A stretch of 58,535 nucleotides of DNA from Subdoligranulum variabile (GTDB taxonomy: Bacteria > Bacillota > Clostridia > Oscillospirales > Ruminococcaceae). This document shows positions 42,139 through 51,133 of this stretch, in pieces. The stretch covers positions 1 to 58,535 of the forward strand of contig SFOX01000011.1 in the NCBI GenBank assembly GCA_004552305.1, read 5' to 3'. The first letter of the stretch is position 1. Each line of letters opens with the position of its first letter. Made by a program: the position numbers and the translations under genes. The notes under the pieces were generated by a model, which was given only the letters and a program-made list of their open reading frames with translations, was not told where the DNA came from and did not search any database.

Positions 42139-42493
42139 CTTGTAAAAAAAGCCCTCTTTCGGGCAGTAATGTAGGGATGGGTCTTGACCCATCCGCACCG
42201 CTGGCTGCGCGCAGCGCATAAAATCGCGCCGAATGGCGCGCTCTCACGATATATGGCATTGATGGTTAGGCGGCAAGGAGGGGTCACTGCGCCCGCAGGC
42301 GCGTTTCGGAGCGCAACCGCCGCACAGCGGCGGCTCTTAGCGCGGAGATAGCCCCCTCGTAGCCGTGCCTACAAACCGACCCGTGATTTTTGCGTGGACG
42401 TTATGTCGCGGGCGGGGCATGCCCCGCCCCTACGCCATAACATATTTTTATTGCCCCGTAGGGCGGGGTGATAGTGCGGAGCAGGGGAGACCC
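42139..42493. repeat. Intergenic mosaic of hairpin repeats
   Basis: No gene is seen. Family A hairpins occur at 42171-42195 (GTAGGGATGGGTC/GACCCATCC) and 42407-42433 (GCGGGCGGGGCA/TGCCCCGCCC then CTAC), with a fragment near 42455. A family D unit lies at about 42301-42350. The rest is short unpaired linker. Confidence 0.7.
42301..42350. repeat. Family D hairpin repeat
   Basis: TTTCGGAGCGCAACCGCCGC, loop ACA, GCGGCGGCTCTTAGCGCGGA. Near-identical to the unit at 50-103. Confidence 0.65.
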
Positions 42494-42535
42494 CCAAAAC
42501 AAAAACCGCTTTCAAGTTTGCACTTGAAAGCGGTT
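42494..42535 (-). terminator. Terminator of the tRNA operon
   Basis: AACCGCTTTCAAG (42504-42516) pairs with CTTGAAAGCGGTT (42523-42535). On the minus strand a TTTTTGTTTTG tail follows. Confidence 0.9.
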
Positions 42536-42536
42536 G

Positions 42537-42611
42537 TGGAGGTGACGACCAGATTTGAACTGGTGAATGAAGGTTTTGCAGACCTTTGCCTTACCACTTG
42601 GCCACGTCACC
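42537..42611 (-). tRNA. tRNA-Cys (GCA)
   Basis: Anticodon GCA in CTGCAAA, acceptor GGTGACG/CGTCACC, discriminator U as expected for Cys, encoded CCA. Last gene of the six-tRNA minus-strand operon. Confidence 0.95.
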
Positions 42612-42653
42612 ATATTAGTGAAAAACCGGCATTGGAGCCGGTTTCACTGTTTT

Positions 42654-42729
42654 TGGAGCGGCCGACGAGGCTCGAACTCGCTACCTCCACCTTGGCAAGG
42701 TGGCGCTCTACCAGATGAGCTACGGCCGC
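42654..42729 (-). tRNA. tRNA-Gly (GCC), copy 2
   Basis: Anticodon GCC in TTGCCAA, acceptor GCGGCCG/CGGCCGC, CCA encoded. It is identical over its full length to the copy at 43011-43086. A terminator-like hairpin (AACCGGC/GCCGGTT) separates it from tRNA-Cys. Confidence 0.95.
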
Positions 42730-42767
42730 ATAAAAATACGTTCTTTCTAAGAGAACGTACAAGAACT

Positions 42768-42843
42768 TGGTGCCTCCGATCGGAATCGAACCAATGACAC
42801 GGGGATTTTCAGTCCCCTGCTCTACCGACTGAGCTACAGAGGC
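42768..42843 (-). tRNA. tRNA-Phe (GAA)
   Basis: Anticodon GAA in CTGAAAA, acceptor GCCTCTG/CGGAGGC, CCA encoded. An ACGTTCT/AGAACGT hairpin with a T-rich minus-strand tail separates it from tRNA-Gly copy 2. Confidence 0.95.
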
Positions 42844-42846
42844 AAG

Positions 42847-42923
42847 TGGCGACCCGAATCAGGCTCGAACTGACGACCTCTAGCGTGACAGGCTAGCGTT
42901 CTAACCAACTGAACTACCGGGCC
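42847..42923 (-). tRNA. tRNA-Asp (GUC)
   Basis: Anticodon GTC in CTGTCAC, discriminator G as expected for Asp, CCA encoded. Separated from tRNA-Phe by 3 nt. Confidence 0.95.
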
Positions 42924-42928
42924 ACACA

Positions 42929-43004
42929 TGGTGGAAGTTAACGGGCTCGAACCGCTGACCCTCTGCTTGTAAGGCAGATGCTCTCCCAGCTGAGCTAAAC
43001 TTCC
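42929..43004 (-). tRNA. tRNA-Val (UAC)
   Basis: Anticodon TAC in CTTACAA, acceptor GGAAGTT/AACTTCC, CCA encoded. Confidence 0.95.
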
Positions 43005-43010
43005 CCATAA

Positions 43011-43086
43011 TGGAGCGGCCGACGAGGCTCGAACTCGCTACCTCCACCTTGGCAAGGTGGCGCTCTACCAGATGAGCTACGGCCGC
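43011..43086 (-). tRNA. tRNA-Gly (GCC), copy 1
   Basis: Anticodon GCC, CCA encoded. First gene of the operon, 47 nt from the promoter. Confidence 0.95.
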
Positions 43087-43132
43087 ATATTTTGGAGAGG
43101 TTTGCTCGGCATCTCTCCGGGCGACGGGTATT

Positions 43133-43161
43133 ATTATATCCAATCCCGGGCGATTTGTCAA
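43133..43161 (-). promoter_or_regulatory. Promoter of the six-tRNA operon
   Basis: On the minus strand: TTGACA (43161-43156), 17 nt, TATAAT (43138-43133), full consensus. Confidence 0.93.
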
Positions 43162-43207
43162 GCGTTTTTCTCCAAAATTTTGAACTTTTTTGAAGTTTTT
43201 TACTTTT

Positions 43208-44113
43208 TTACTTGTTTTCGTCGTTTTTTGCGGGTTCTGCCCAGTTTTCCAGCAGCTCGTTCAGGTTCACGCGGTACTTTTTATCGCAGAACTGGCAGTC
43301 CACCTCGGCAATGGGGTCCTCGTCCCGCAGGGTTTCCACCTCTTTTTTGCCCAGGCTGCGGATCATTTTTTTCACCCGCTCCTCGCTGCAGTCGCAGCGG
43401 TAGGTGACATGGTAGCTGTCCAGAACGTCGGGGGCAAAGCCCTTCAGTGCCAGATCCAGCATATTGCGCACGGTCATACCTTGCTCCAGCATGGTGGTCA
43501 CACTGGGCATGGCGCGGATGTTTTTCTCCAGCATATCGATCTCGGCATCGGTGGCGCCGGGCAGCAGCTGCACCACAAAGCCGCCCGCGCAGCGCACGCT
43601 CAGATCCTTGTCCACCAGCACGCCCAAGGCGCAGACGGTAGGTACCTGCTCGCTCACGGCAAAGTAGGTGGTCACGTCCTCGGCGATCTCGCCGCTGGTC
43701 AGCGGCACCTGACCGATGTACGGCTCGCGCATCCCCAAGTCGCGGATGACGTCGATGGTGCCGTCCTTGCCGACGGCTGCGCCTACATCCAGATGCCCGT
43801 TGGCGCGCGGGGGCAGCTCGACAATGGGGTTTTCAATATAGCCCTTGACGTTGCCGGTGCCATCGCTGACCGCCACCAGACGCCCTGCGGGACCGCCGCC
43901 CTTGATCTGCACAGTCACCGAGTCCTGCGTGCTTTTGAGCATAATACCCATAATGGAGGTCGCCGTCAGCAGGCGCCCCAGCGCGGCGGTGGTCACGGCG
44001 CTGGTCTTGTGCAGGCGCTCCATCTCGCGCACGATCTCGGTGGAGTCCACACCGTAAAATACAATGCCGCCGTTTTCCGAAATGCCGCGCAGCATATTAT
44101 GATTCTGTTCCAT
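43208..44113 (-). CDS. hslO: Hsp33 redox-regulated chaperone
   Basis: The 301 aa protein has the Hsp33 N-terminal domain (VTVQIKGGGPAGRLVAVSD, VDVG-type repeats) and the C-terminal zinc/redox switch CxC (YRCDCS) and CxxC (DCQFCDKKY). Oxidation at these cysteines turns on holdase activity. It overlaps the methyltransferase gene by 17 nt and is last in the operon. The gap to the tRNA promoter has AT-rich sequence with a weak hairpin. Confidence 0.95.
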   Translation of the reverse strand: MEQNHNMLRGISENGGIVFYGVDSTEIVREMERLHKTSAVTTAALGRLLTATSIMGIMLKSTQDSVTVQIKGGGPAGRLVAVSDGTGNVKGYIENPIVELPPRANGHLDVGAAVGKDGTIDVIRDLGMREPYIGQVPLTSGEIAEDVTTYFAVSEQVPTVCALGVLVDKDLSVRCAGGFVVQLLPGATDAEIDMLEKNIRAMPSVTTMLEQGMTVRNMLDLALKGFAPDVLDSYHVTYRCDCSEERVKKMIRSLGKKEVETLRDEDPIAEVDCQFCDKKYRVNLNELLENWAEPAKNDENK

Positions 44114-44873
44114 CAGAGTTTTCCTCCTGTGTGTACTGTTTTACCGCCGTGATGATCCACCGGGGCGAGTCCTCGCGCACGGGACCGAAATCCTCGCCGT
44201 CGGCAATCTTGACAGGCTCCAGCCCGTACCGGCGCAGCAGGATGCAGACGGTGTCCAGCGGGTAGCTGTACTCGCTGAACGCCTCGCGGAAATGCTCGCC
44301 GGTTTCGGCGTAGTCGATGTCAATGGCAATGTCCACGCGCCCGGTTTCCTCGTCATAGCGGTTGGTCCAATGGCAGGCGGCGTCCTCGGCTTCAATGTCA
44401 AAGGTCCGGTCTGCCAATATGGATTTATGTTTATAAGGCGTGTTCAAATCAAACAGAAAAACGCCGTCTTTTTCCATAAAATAGGCGGCTTTCCGCAGCG
44501 CCGCCTCAAAGCGGGGCAGGGGACCGATGTGGTTGTAGGTGTCAAAGGTGGACACCGCCGCGCGGATGGTGCCGTACAAGTCCAGCTCCAAAAGGTCCTG
44601 CTGCAGCAGCAAAAGCCGGGGCAGAACGCCCAGCTCCTCCGCCTTTTCGCGCAGTACGCTCAGCATTTCCTCGCTGCGGTCAATACCGATCATATCATAG
44701 CCCGCCTGCGCCAGCATCAGGGTCAGCTCGCCCGTGCCGCAGCCGAAATCCGCCACAATGCCGTCCGTCACGCCGTGGGCGGTCAGCTCGCCGCAGACAT
44801 AGCGGTACAGTGCGTCATAGTCCGCCTCGCTGTTCAGCTCATCGTAAAAATAGGCAAATTCATTGTACGCCAT
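44097..44873 (-). CDS. Class I SAM-dependent methyltransferase
   Basis: The 258 aa protein has the SAM-binding motif ADFGCGTGELTLML (about residues 44-57), the motif II acidic IGIDRS, and an FDTYNHI post-motif. The opening YNEFAYFYDELN is typical of a small Firmicute methyltransferase group. The substrate is unknown. The ATG at 44873 is preferred since AAGGG lies 8 nt before it, whereas the GTG at 44882 has none. It overlaps ysxC by the end codons. Confidence 0.85.
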   Translation of the reverse strand: MAYNEFAYFYDELNSEADYDALYRYVCGELTAHGVTDGIVADFGCGTGELTLMLAQAGYDMIGIDRSEEMLSVLREKAEELGVLPRLLLLQQDLLELDLYGTIRAAVSTFDTYNHIGPLPRFEAALRKAAYFMEKDGVFLFDLNTPYKHKSILADRTFDIEAEDAACHWTNRYDEETGRVDIAIDIDYAETGEHFREAFSEYSYPLDTVCILLRRYGLEPVKIADGEDFGPVREDSPRWIITAVKQYTQEENSDGTES

Positions 44874-44878
44874 CTGGC

Positions 44879-45463
44879 TCACCCTTGGGCGCTTTCGTTC
44901 AAAAGCGCACGCAAATCCTCCATACCATAGCCGTTTTCGGCGCTGGTCAAAAACACCTGCTTACAGCCGTAAGGTGCGCAGATACGTTCAAATTCCTGCT
45001 TGGTGGCTTCCAGTTGGCTCTTTTTCAGCTTGTCTGCCTTGGTCAGCGCCGCCACAAAGGGGATGTTGTGGTAGCGCAGGTATTCCAGCATCTGGACGTC
45101 ATCGGCGCTGGGGGCGTGGCGGCTGTCCAGCAGCTGCACCAGCAGGCAGACCGCGCGGTCCGCCTCAAAGTAGCTGTTGATCAGCTCATCCCAGCGGTCG
45201 CGCTCGGCGTTGGACACCTTGGCGTAGCCGTAGCCGGGCAAATCAACAAAGTACGCCGTGTCAATGCGGTAAAAATTGATGGTCGCGGTCTTGCCGGGGG
45301 TGGCACTGACACGCGCCAGATTTTTGCGGTTGCACAGCTTGTTGATCAGGCTCGACTTGCCCACGTTGCTGCGCCCGGAAAACACGATTTCCGGGCGGTC
45401 GCTCTCGGGCAGCTGGCGGGATAAGCCGTAGCTTGCCATAAATTCACTTTTGTTGTAATTCAT
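44879..45463 (-). CDS. ysxC: Ribosome biogenesis GTPase YsxC/EngB
   Basis: The 194 aa GTPase has G1 GRSNVGKSSLIN, G3 DLPGYG and G4 TKADKLKK. YsxC binds late 50S precursors. It lies just after lon, as in Bacillus lonA-ysxC. AAAGGAACG precedes the ATG. Confidence 0.96.
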   Translation of the reverse strand: MNYNKSEFMASYGLSRQLPESDRPEIVFSGRSNVGKSSLINKLCNRKNLARVSATPGKTATINFYRIDTAYFVDLPGYGYAKVSNAERDRWDELINSYFEADRAVCLLVQLLDSRHAPSADDVQMLEYLRYHNIPFVAALTKADKLKKSQLEATKQEFERICAPYGCKQVFLTSAENGYGMEDLRALLNESAQG

Positions 45464-45473
45464 ACTCGTTCCT

Positions 45474-47915
45474 TTACATTACGGCAGCGGGTTCCTTGGG
45501 GGCTTTTTCCCCGGCGATCAGGCTGGTCGCCTGCGGCACGGCGGGGGCGGTGCGGCTTGCCGTCTGCCCGGGCATGATCAGGGCGTGCTTCAGCACCTGC
45601 GAAAGCTGCTCCACCGGGATAAAGCGGATCTTCTCCTTGACTTCGGCGTCCACCTCGTACAGATCCACAGCGTTGTCCTTGGGGATCAGCACCGTTGAAA
45701 TGCCCTCGCGGTAGGCAGCCATGCTCTTTTCCTTCAAGCCGCCAATGGGCAGCACATTGCCGTGCAGGGTGATCTCGCCGGTCATGGCAAGGTCGTGGCG
45801 CACAGGGTAGCCCGACAGCGCCGAGATCAGCGCCGTGGTCAGCGTCACACCCGCCGAGGGACCGTCCTTCGGCACGGCGCCCTCCGGGGCGTGGATGTGG
45901 ATATCCAGCGTTTTCAGCTTGTCGGCGGCAATGCCGTACTTTTCGGCGTGAACACGCGCATAGCTGATGGCCAGCTGGGCGCTTTCTTTCATAACATCGC
46001 CCAAGCTGCCGGTAATTTCAATCTTACCGCTGCCGCCGGGGATGATCGCCACCTCCACAGGCAGCATCTCGCCGCCGACGCTCGTCCACGCCAGACCATT
46101 GGCAATGCCCACGGCGTCCTTGCGGGAGATAAAGGTCGGCTTGACCTTTTCGGGCCCCAGCAGCTGCTTGACGGCGGAGGCGGAGATGCTGATCTTCTCG
46201 CTTTCGCCGGCGGCGATTTTCTGCGCGCACTTGCGCAGCACCGAGGTGATGGTGCGCTCCAGATTGCGCACGCCCGCCTCGCGGGTGTAGCCGTCGATGA
46301 TCTCATACAGCGCCGGGGTCGTCATCGTGATGCGCCCCTCCAGACCGTTGTTTTTCAGCTGCTTGGGCAGCAGGTGGCGCTTGGCGATGTTGAATTTTTC
46401 GGTGCGGGTATAGCTGGGCAGCTCAATAACGTCCATACGGTCGTACAAAGGGCCGGGAATGGTCGAGGCATCGTTGGCGGTGGTGATGAACAGCACCTCA
46501 CTCAAATCAAACGGTATATCGAGATAATTATCCTTAAAGGTGCGGTTCTGCTCCGGGTCCAGCACCTCCAGCAGTGCGCTGGAGGGGTCGCCCTTGTAGT
46601 CGCCCGCCAGCTTGTCGATCTCGTCCAGCAGGATCACGGGGTTTGCGCTCTTAGCGGTGATCATGGCGCTGATGATGCGTCCGGGCATCGCGCCGATGTA
46701 GGTGCGGCGGTGTCCGCGGATCTCCGCCTCGTCATGTACGCCGCCCAGACTCATGCGGGCAAATTTGCGCCCCATGCAGTCGGCGACCGAGTGCGCAATG
46801 CTCGTTTTGCCCACGCCCGGAGGTCCGACCAGACAAAGGATCTGCCCCTTGACGTCGTTGTTCAGCTTGCGCACCGCCAGAATTTCCAGGATGCGCTCCT
46901 TGACCTTCTGCATACCGTAGTGCTGCTGATCCAGCACCTTGCGCGCATGCGTCTGATCCAGATCGTCCTCGGTCGCGGTGTGCCACGGCAGGGACAGGCA
47001 GGTGTCCAGATAATTGCGGATCACGCCGCTTTCGGGGGCGCTGCTCTGCATACGCGCCAGACGGTCGCACTCCTTCAGCAGCTTTTCGGCGGTGTCCGGC
47101 TCCAGCTGCAGCTCCTCGATCTTGCGGCGGTACCCGTCCGCCTCGGCGCGGGTGTCCTCGGCATCGCCCAACTCCTCGCTGATGATGTGCATCTGCTCGC
47201 GCAGGTAGTATTCGCGCTGTCCCTTGTCCATCTGTGCGTTGACCTTTTCGTCCAGGTCGCGCTCGATTTCCAGAACCTGGCATTCCTCCCGCAGCAGGGT
47301 CAGCAGCTTTTCCAGCCGGGTCAGCAGGCTGGTTTCGTTCAGGATGGTCTGCTTATCCTCGTACTTCAGCAGCAGGTTGGCGGGCATATACTCGCTCAAA
47401 AACAGCGGATTATCGGAAGAAATGATGTTGTACACCACATCCTTGGACAGCTGCGGGCTGAAGGAAAGGTACTCCTCAAAGCAGTCCTTCAGGCTGCGCA
47501 CCAGCGCCTCGCACTGGGTGCGCTTGTCGGCGGCGATACCCCGCACGGGCGCCGGGCGCACCGATGCCTGCAGATACCTGCCCTCGGTTTCCAGCTCCAG
47601 CAGACGGGCGCGGGTCTTGCCCTCGACCAGCACCTTGACCAGATCGTCGGACACGCGCAGCGCCTGCTTGATGTCGGCGATCACGCCGTAGGCATACAGA
47701 TCCTCGCGGTTGGGATTTTCGGTGTCCATCTCCTGCTGGGCAACCAGAAACACACTGCTGTTGCCGTGCATGGCAGCCTCAATGGCGGCGATGGATTTTT
47801 CGCGCCCCACCTCAAAATGTACAACGTTATTGGGAAACACCACCAGCCCGCGCAGGGCAATGACCGGCAGATGCACCACATTGCGGGCGATTTTGGTTTT
47901 TACTTTTTCGGACAT
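45474..47915 (-). CDS. lon: ATP-dependent protease Lon
   Basis: The 813 aa LonA protease has an N-terminal substrate domain starting LPVIALRGLVVFPN, an AAA+ module (Walker A GPPGVGKT, Walker B VILLDEIDK) and a C-terminal Ser-Lys protease domain (catalytic Ser in PKDGPSAG; Lys in the GLKEKSMAA block). It removes misfolded proteins. AGGAG overlaps the end of the upstream lipid kinase gene, showing coupling. No separate promoter or CIRCE site is seen before it. Confidence 0.98.
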   Translation of the reverse strand: MSEKVKTKIARNVVHLPVIALRGLVVFPNNVVHFEVGREKSIAAIEAAMHGNSSVFLVAQQEMDTENPNREDLYAYGVIADIKQALRVSDDLVKVLVEGKTRARLLELETEGRYLQASVRPAPVRGIAADKRTQCEALVRSLKDCFEEYLSFSPQLSKDVVYNIISSDNPLFLSEYMPANLLLKYEDKQTILNETSLLTRLEKLLTLLREECQVLEIERDLDEKVNAQMDKGQREYYLREQMHIISEELGDAEDTRAEADGYRRKIEELQLEPDTAEKLLKECDRLARMQSSAPESGVIRNYLDTCLSLPWHTATEDDLDQTHARKVLDQQHYGMQKVKERILEILAVRKLNNDVKGQILCLVGPPGVGKTSIAHSVADCMGRKFARMSLGGVHDEAEIRGHRRTYIGAMPGRIISAMITAKSANPVILLDEIDKLAGDYKGDPSSALLEVLDPEQNRTFKDNYLDIPFDLSEVLFITTANDASTIPGPLYDRMDVIELPSYTRTEKFNIAKRHLLPKQLKNNGLEGRITMTTPALYEIIDGYTREAGVRNLERTITSVLRKCAQKIAAGESEKISISASAVKQLLGPEKVKPTFISRKDAVGIANGLAWTSVGGEMLPVEVAIIPGGSGKIEITGSLGDVMKESAQLAISYARVHAEKYGIAADKLKTLDIHIHAPEGAVPKDGPSAGVTLTTALISALSGYPVRHDLAMTGEITLHGNVLPIGGLKEKSMAAYREGISTVLIPKDNAVDLYEVDAEVKEKIRFIPVEQLSQVLKHALIMPGQTASRTAPAVPQATSLIAGEKAPKEPAAVM

Positions 47916-47919
47916 TTGC

Positions 47920-48882
47920 TTATTCTCCTATGGTCTGTAATACGCGGTTTACGGTGCAGACGCCGGGGGGCAGCAGCAGGGTAGCGGCCCGCGGCACGGC
48001 TTCGGCATGGATATGCCGCTGGGGCGAACATTCGCCGTCCAGTGTGGTAATCAGCGGGCGGCTGTCCAGAACGCGTATGTCAATGCTTTTTGTGCGGAAA
48101 AACGTCATATACGGCGCAAACGGCTGGGTAATGGTATCGTCGGGCAGAAGATGCGCGCCCTTTTTGTACGCACCCAGCAGCCCCGGTAATCGTATGCGCG
48201 GCACCGGCTTTAAAAGAACCACATCCAGCAAGCCGTCATCCATGCGGGCATTGGGTGCGGCGCAGTAGCCGCCGCCGTACTGCTGACCGTTGCAGACCGC
48301 CAGCATCATAAAGGTACCCTCAATGTCAATACGGTCTGCCCGGATGCGCAGCCGGTGCTGAAAGGAGCTGCACACCGCCTCCAGAATGGAGAGGGTGTAC
48401 GCCGTGCTGCCGCCGCAGAAGGGGACACGCCGCCATTTGGGAATGCCGTTGGCGACCTGCGCGTCGATGCCGGCTGCAAAGATATCAATGCCGTAGCCTT
48501 GGGTGCTGCGGATCAGGTCAGACTGAACCTCCTGCGCCGCCAGCTGGGCTTCGATATCCAAAAAATCCGCCGCCGTGCCGAAATTGCGCACATAGTCGTT
48601 GCCGCTGCCGCAGGGCACACAGCCCACCGCTGCGTTGGCGTAACCGGCAGCACCCTGCAATACCTCGTTCAGGGTGCCGTCGCCGCCGCAGGCAAACAGA
48701 TGTACTTTTTGCCCGCCAGCCGCGTATTTCTGCGCCATCTCCCGCGCCTGCCCGGCATAGGCTGTCTGGTGGATCTCCACCGGGACGCCGGTGTTTTTGG
48801 CGGCCGCCCGGATCTTAGGCACAAGCTCCTCCGCTGCGTTTTTGCTGCCCGCCGTGGGGTTTATAAAGAATACGGTCTGCAC
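47920..48882 (-). CDS. Diacylglycerol kinase-family lipid kinase (YegS/BmrU-like)
   Basis: The 320 aa protein has the catalytic-domain signature FINPTAGSKNA at its start and the nucleotide loop FACGGDGTLNEVLQG. The following GCVPCGSGNDYVRNFG is the substrate-side motif. These enzymes phosphorylate diacylglycerol or related lipids. The start is GTG at 48882, supported by AAAGGAG 8 nt upstream. It heads the operon with lon. Confidence 0.92.
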   Translation of the reverse strand: MQTVFFINPTAGSKNAAEELVPKIRAAAKNTGVPVEIHQTAYAGQAREMAQKYAAGGQKVHLFACGGDGTLNEVLQGAAGYANAAVGCVPCGSGNDYVRNFGTAADFLDIEAQLAAQEVQSDLIRSTQGYGIDIFAAGIDAQVANGIPKWRRVPFCGGSTAYTLSILEAVCSSFQHRLRIRADRIDIEGTFMMLAVCNGQQYGGGYCAAPNARMDDGLLDVVLLKPVPRIRLPGLLGAYKKGAHLLPDDTITQPFAPYMTFFRTKSIDIRVLDSRPLITTLDGECSPQRHIHAEAVPRAATLLLPPGVCTVNRVLQTIGE

Positions 48883-48977
48883 CGTCGCATCTCCTTTTTC
48901 CTTTTTCCTCTTTTCTTTTCCTACCGGGCGGTGCGCCCAAAAATGTGCAGCACTGCCCTATGATATAGGTATTGTAT

Positions 48978-49006
48978 ATTGTAGCGTATTTTTACAAAAA
49001 ACGCAA
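48978..49006 (-). promoter_or_regulatory. Promoter of the lipid kinase-lon operon
   Basis: On the minus strand: TTGCGT (49006-49001), 17 nt, TACAAT (48983-48978). It is the only good promoter seen for the five-gene run down to hslO. Confidence 0.65.
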
Positions 49007-49076
49007 GCATCCGGCAAAAATTATAAGCCCTGCGCCACAGCGCAGAGCCTGTGTTTGCGTTTTGTAAAATCTTTCC

Positions 49077-51050
49077 TCATCCCGCCAGCGGGCGCACCGC
49101 CTGCTGATACACGGCGCTGTGCAATTGCAGCGTAACGCCCTTGCCGTAGGCACCCCGCAAAACCGCCGTACCCGTCCCGTTTTGCATCAGCACCGGGATG
49201 TTCTGCGTTCCCGCAGCCGGCAGCGCCAGCCCGTAGTAAGGGCTCGGCTGGGCGCAGCAGGTGGTGTCCGCCGTGACAGCCCGGCGTCCCAATGCCAGCA
49301 GGGCGCTGCCGAAATCGGCAAAGGCGGTGTCGTAGGTGATCTGCACATCGGCCACAAAGCAGTCCGTGCGGCTACTCTGGCAGCGCAGCTCCCATGCGCC
49401 ATCGTCCCGCTGCACTGCCTGCACGGTCACCTCCGCCTGCGGGGCGGGCGCATCGGTCTTTTTCAGGATATGGCTGTACTCGGTGTCATAATAGGGTTCG
49501 TAGCCGTTCAGGATATACCGGTACAAGTCCCAGTTCTGGTTGGCAAGCCAGACATTCACCGAAAGGCTCGGCACCTGCACATAGGTGTAGTCACCGTCCA
49601 GAAACTGCCGGCAATACCGCTGCCGGGCTTCCGCCCCCAGCGCGTGGATGATATAATCGTACCCGGTCGGCTGGAACTGCCCCTTGGCAAGCTCCAGCCC
49701 CGTGGCATACAGCGAAAACACCGGCTCCCCGTCGGTTGCCTCCGCTGCGCCGACCAGCGCTTTTTCGTAGGTCGTGTAGCCCTGCAGCGCCTCACTGTAA
49801 AAACCCTCCGGTTCGGGGCGAAGGGTGATGGCCGCCCTGCCGTAATAGCCCGCCAGCAGCACAAGCGCCGCTGCCGCGGCAGCCGGGGCGTGCGGGATGC
49901 GCCGAAGCCCCGCGCACAAAAAGCCCAGACACACCACCAGCCCGTAGCCCTCGATCGGCTCGGGGCAGTGGTAGCCGCTGCCGCCGCAGACGTAGGCATA
50001 GGTACCCGCCGCAAGGCTGAGCAGAATAAACACCAGACCGACATCGCGGTTTTGGGCTTTGCCGCGCACCAGCCGCATCAGATAGAATACCAGCACCGCC
50101 AGATACGCCGCCGTGACTGCCAGCAGCCGGGGCGTGGTAAAGATATACGGCACGATTGCCTTGCCCTCGCTGCCGTTAAAGTAGAAAAACTGATACGCTG
50201 CCGTCTGCCCGGTTGCCGCAAACCACGCGCCGGGATGCCCGCCGGTGCAAAGCGCCGCACTGACAAGCACCCCCACCGTCGCCGCGGTGGCAAACCCGAC
50301 CAGCCCTGCCAGAAATTGCCTGACAGGGGCGCGGTTGACAGCGATCTGGCAGACGATCATCAACACTGCCAGCGCCGCCGGACACGCCAGCCCGTAGTCG
50401 TTGCTCCATACTACAAAAAGTCCCAGCACAAAGCCTGCCGCCGTCATAAAGCGCGGGCGGCTCAGGTACGGTAAAATGTCCGCCTTGCGCCCGCGCCGCC
50501 GCAACAGCCGCAGACAAAGCCCGGCAGCCGCCGTCAGCAAAAAGGGCAGAAAGCTGCGCGCCACCCGCATGGAGTTGCCGGGGGTGTACAGCCCCTCGAA
50601 CAATTCGGTAAGCACGGTGCCGTACCGCGCGCCCAGCAGCCGCAGCAAAATTTGGGAATGCACAAATTTCGGCAGCAATGCCGACACCAGGCACGCCAAG
50701 GGCAGGCTTGCGGTCGTCAGATAGATCAGCAGAAGCACCGCCGTGCAAAACAGCACGCAGGCGGTAAAATTTGTCACAAATAAGCTGGCGGTAAAGCTGT
50801 TGTGCAGCGCCAGAAACGGCAGGTTGCACACCACGGGTGCCATACCGATGTAGTTGGCAAAATCGCGGTAGGGCAGCTGCCCCGCCAAAATGCGCCGGAA
50901 CACATTGTAGCTTTGAAAATCCCCGTCAATGGAAACATAGTCGCTGCATTGCGTTCGCGTCACCGCAAAGCTGTATGCCATGCACAGGACCGCCGCCGCG
51001 TACACTGCCAAAAGCAAGCAGGTCCTGTGTTTTTGCAGCCTTTCCTTCAT
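49077..51050 (-). CDS. Large polytopic membrane protein, GT-C glycosyltransferase-like
   Basis: The 657 aa protein has about ten or more membrane helices in its first 420 residues and a C-terminal soluble part. The first loop reads DYVSIDGDFQSYN then LAGQLPYRDFANYIG, the GxxPYxDF pattern with nearby acidic residues seen in GT-C type membrane glycosyltransferases. The acceptor and donor are unknown. GAGGAGG precedes the ATG. It stands alone between the lon operon and the divergent DUF421 gene. I do not recognise a specific family. Confidence 0.55.
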   Translation of the reverse strand: MKERLQKHRTCLLLAVYAAAVLCMAYSFAVTRTQCSDYVSIDGDFQSYNVFRRILAGQLPYRDFANYIGMAPVVCNLPFLALHNSFTASLFVTNFTACVLFCTAVLLLIYLTTASLPLACLVSALLPKFVHSQILLRLLGARYGTVLTELFEGLYTPGNSMRVARSFLPFLLTAAAGLCLRLLRRRGRKADILPYLSRPRFMTAAGFVLGLFVVWSNDYGLACPAALAVLMIVCQIAVNRAPVRQFLAGLVGFATAATVGVLVSAALCTGGHPGAWFAATGQTAAYQFFYFNGSEGKAIVPYIFTTPRLLAVTAAYLAVLVFYLMRLVRGKAQNRDVGLVFILLSLAAGTYAYVCGGSGYHCPEPIEGYGLVVCLGFLCAGLRRIPHAPAAAAAALVLLAGYYGRAAITLRPEPEGFYSEALQGYTTYEKALVGAAEATDGEPVFSLYATGLELAKGQFQPTGYDYIIHALGAEARQRYCRQFLDGDYTYVQVPSLSVNVWLANQNWDLYRYILNGYEPYYDTEYSHILKKTDAPAPQAEVTVQAVQRDDGAWELRCQSSRTDCFVADVQITYDTAFADFGSALLALGRRAVTADTTCCAQPSPYYGLALPAAGTQNIPVLMQNGTGTAVLRGAYGKGVTLQLHSAVYQQAVRPLAG

Positions 51051-51133
51051 GCTGTTCCTCCTCTAGTGCGGTTGCCCCTGTATAATAGCCCGGCGCTCGG
51101 CAAACACTACTGCCAAAAGGGGGCTTTGTGCAA

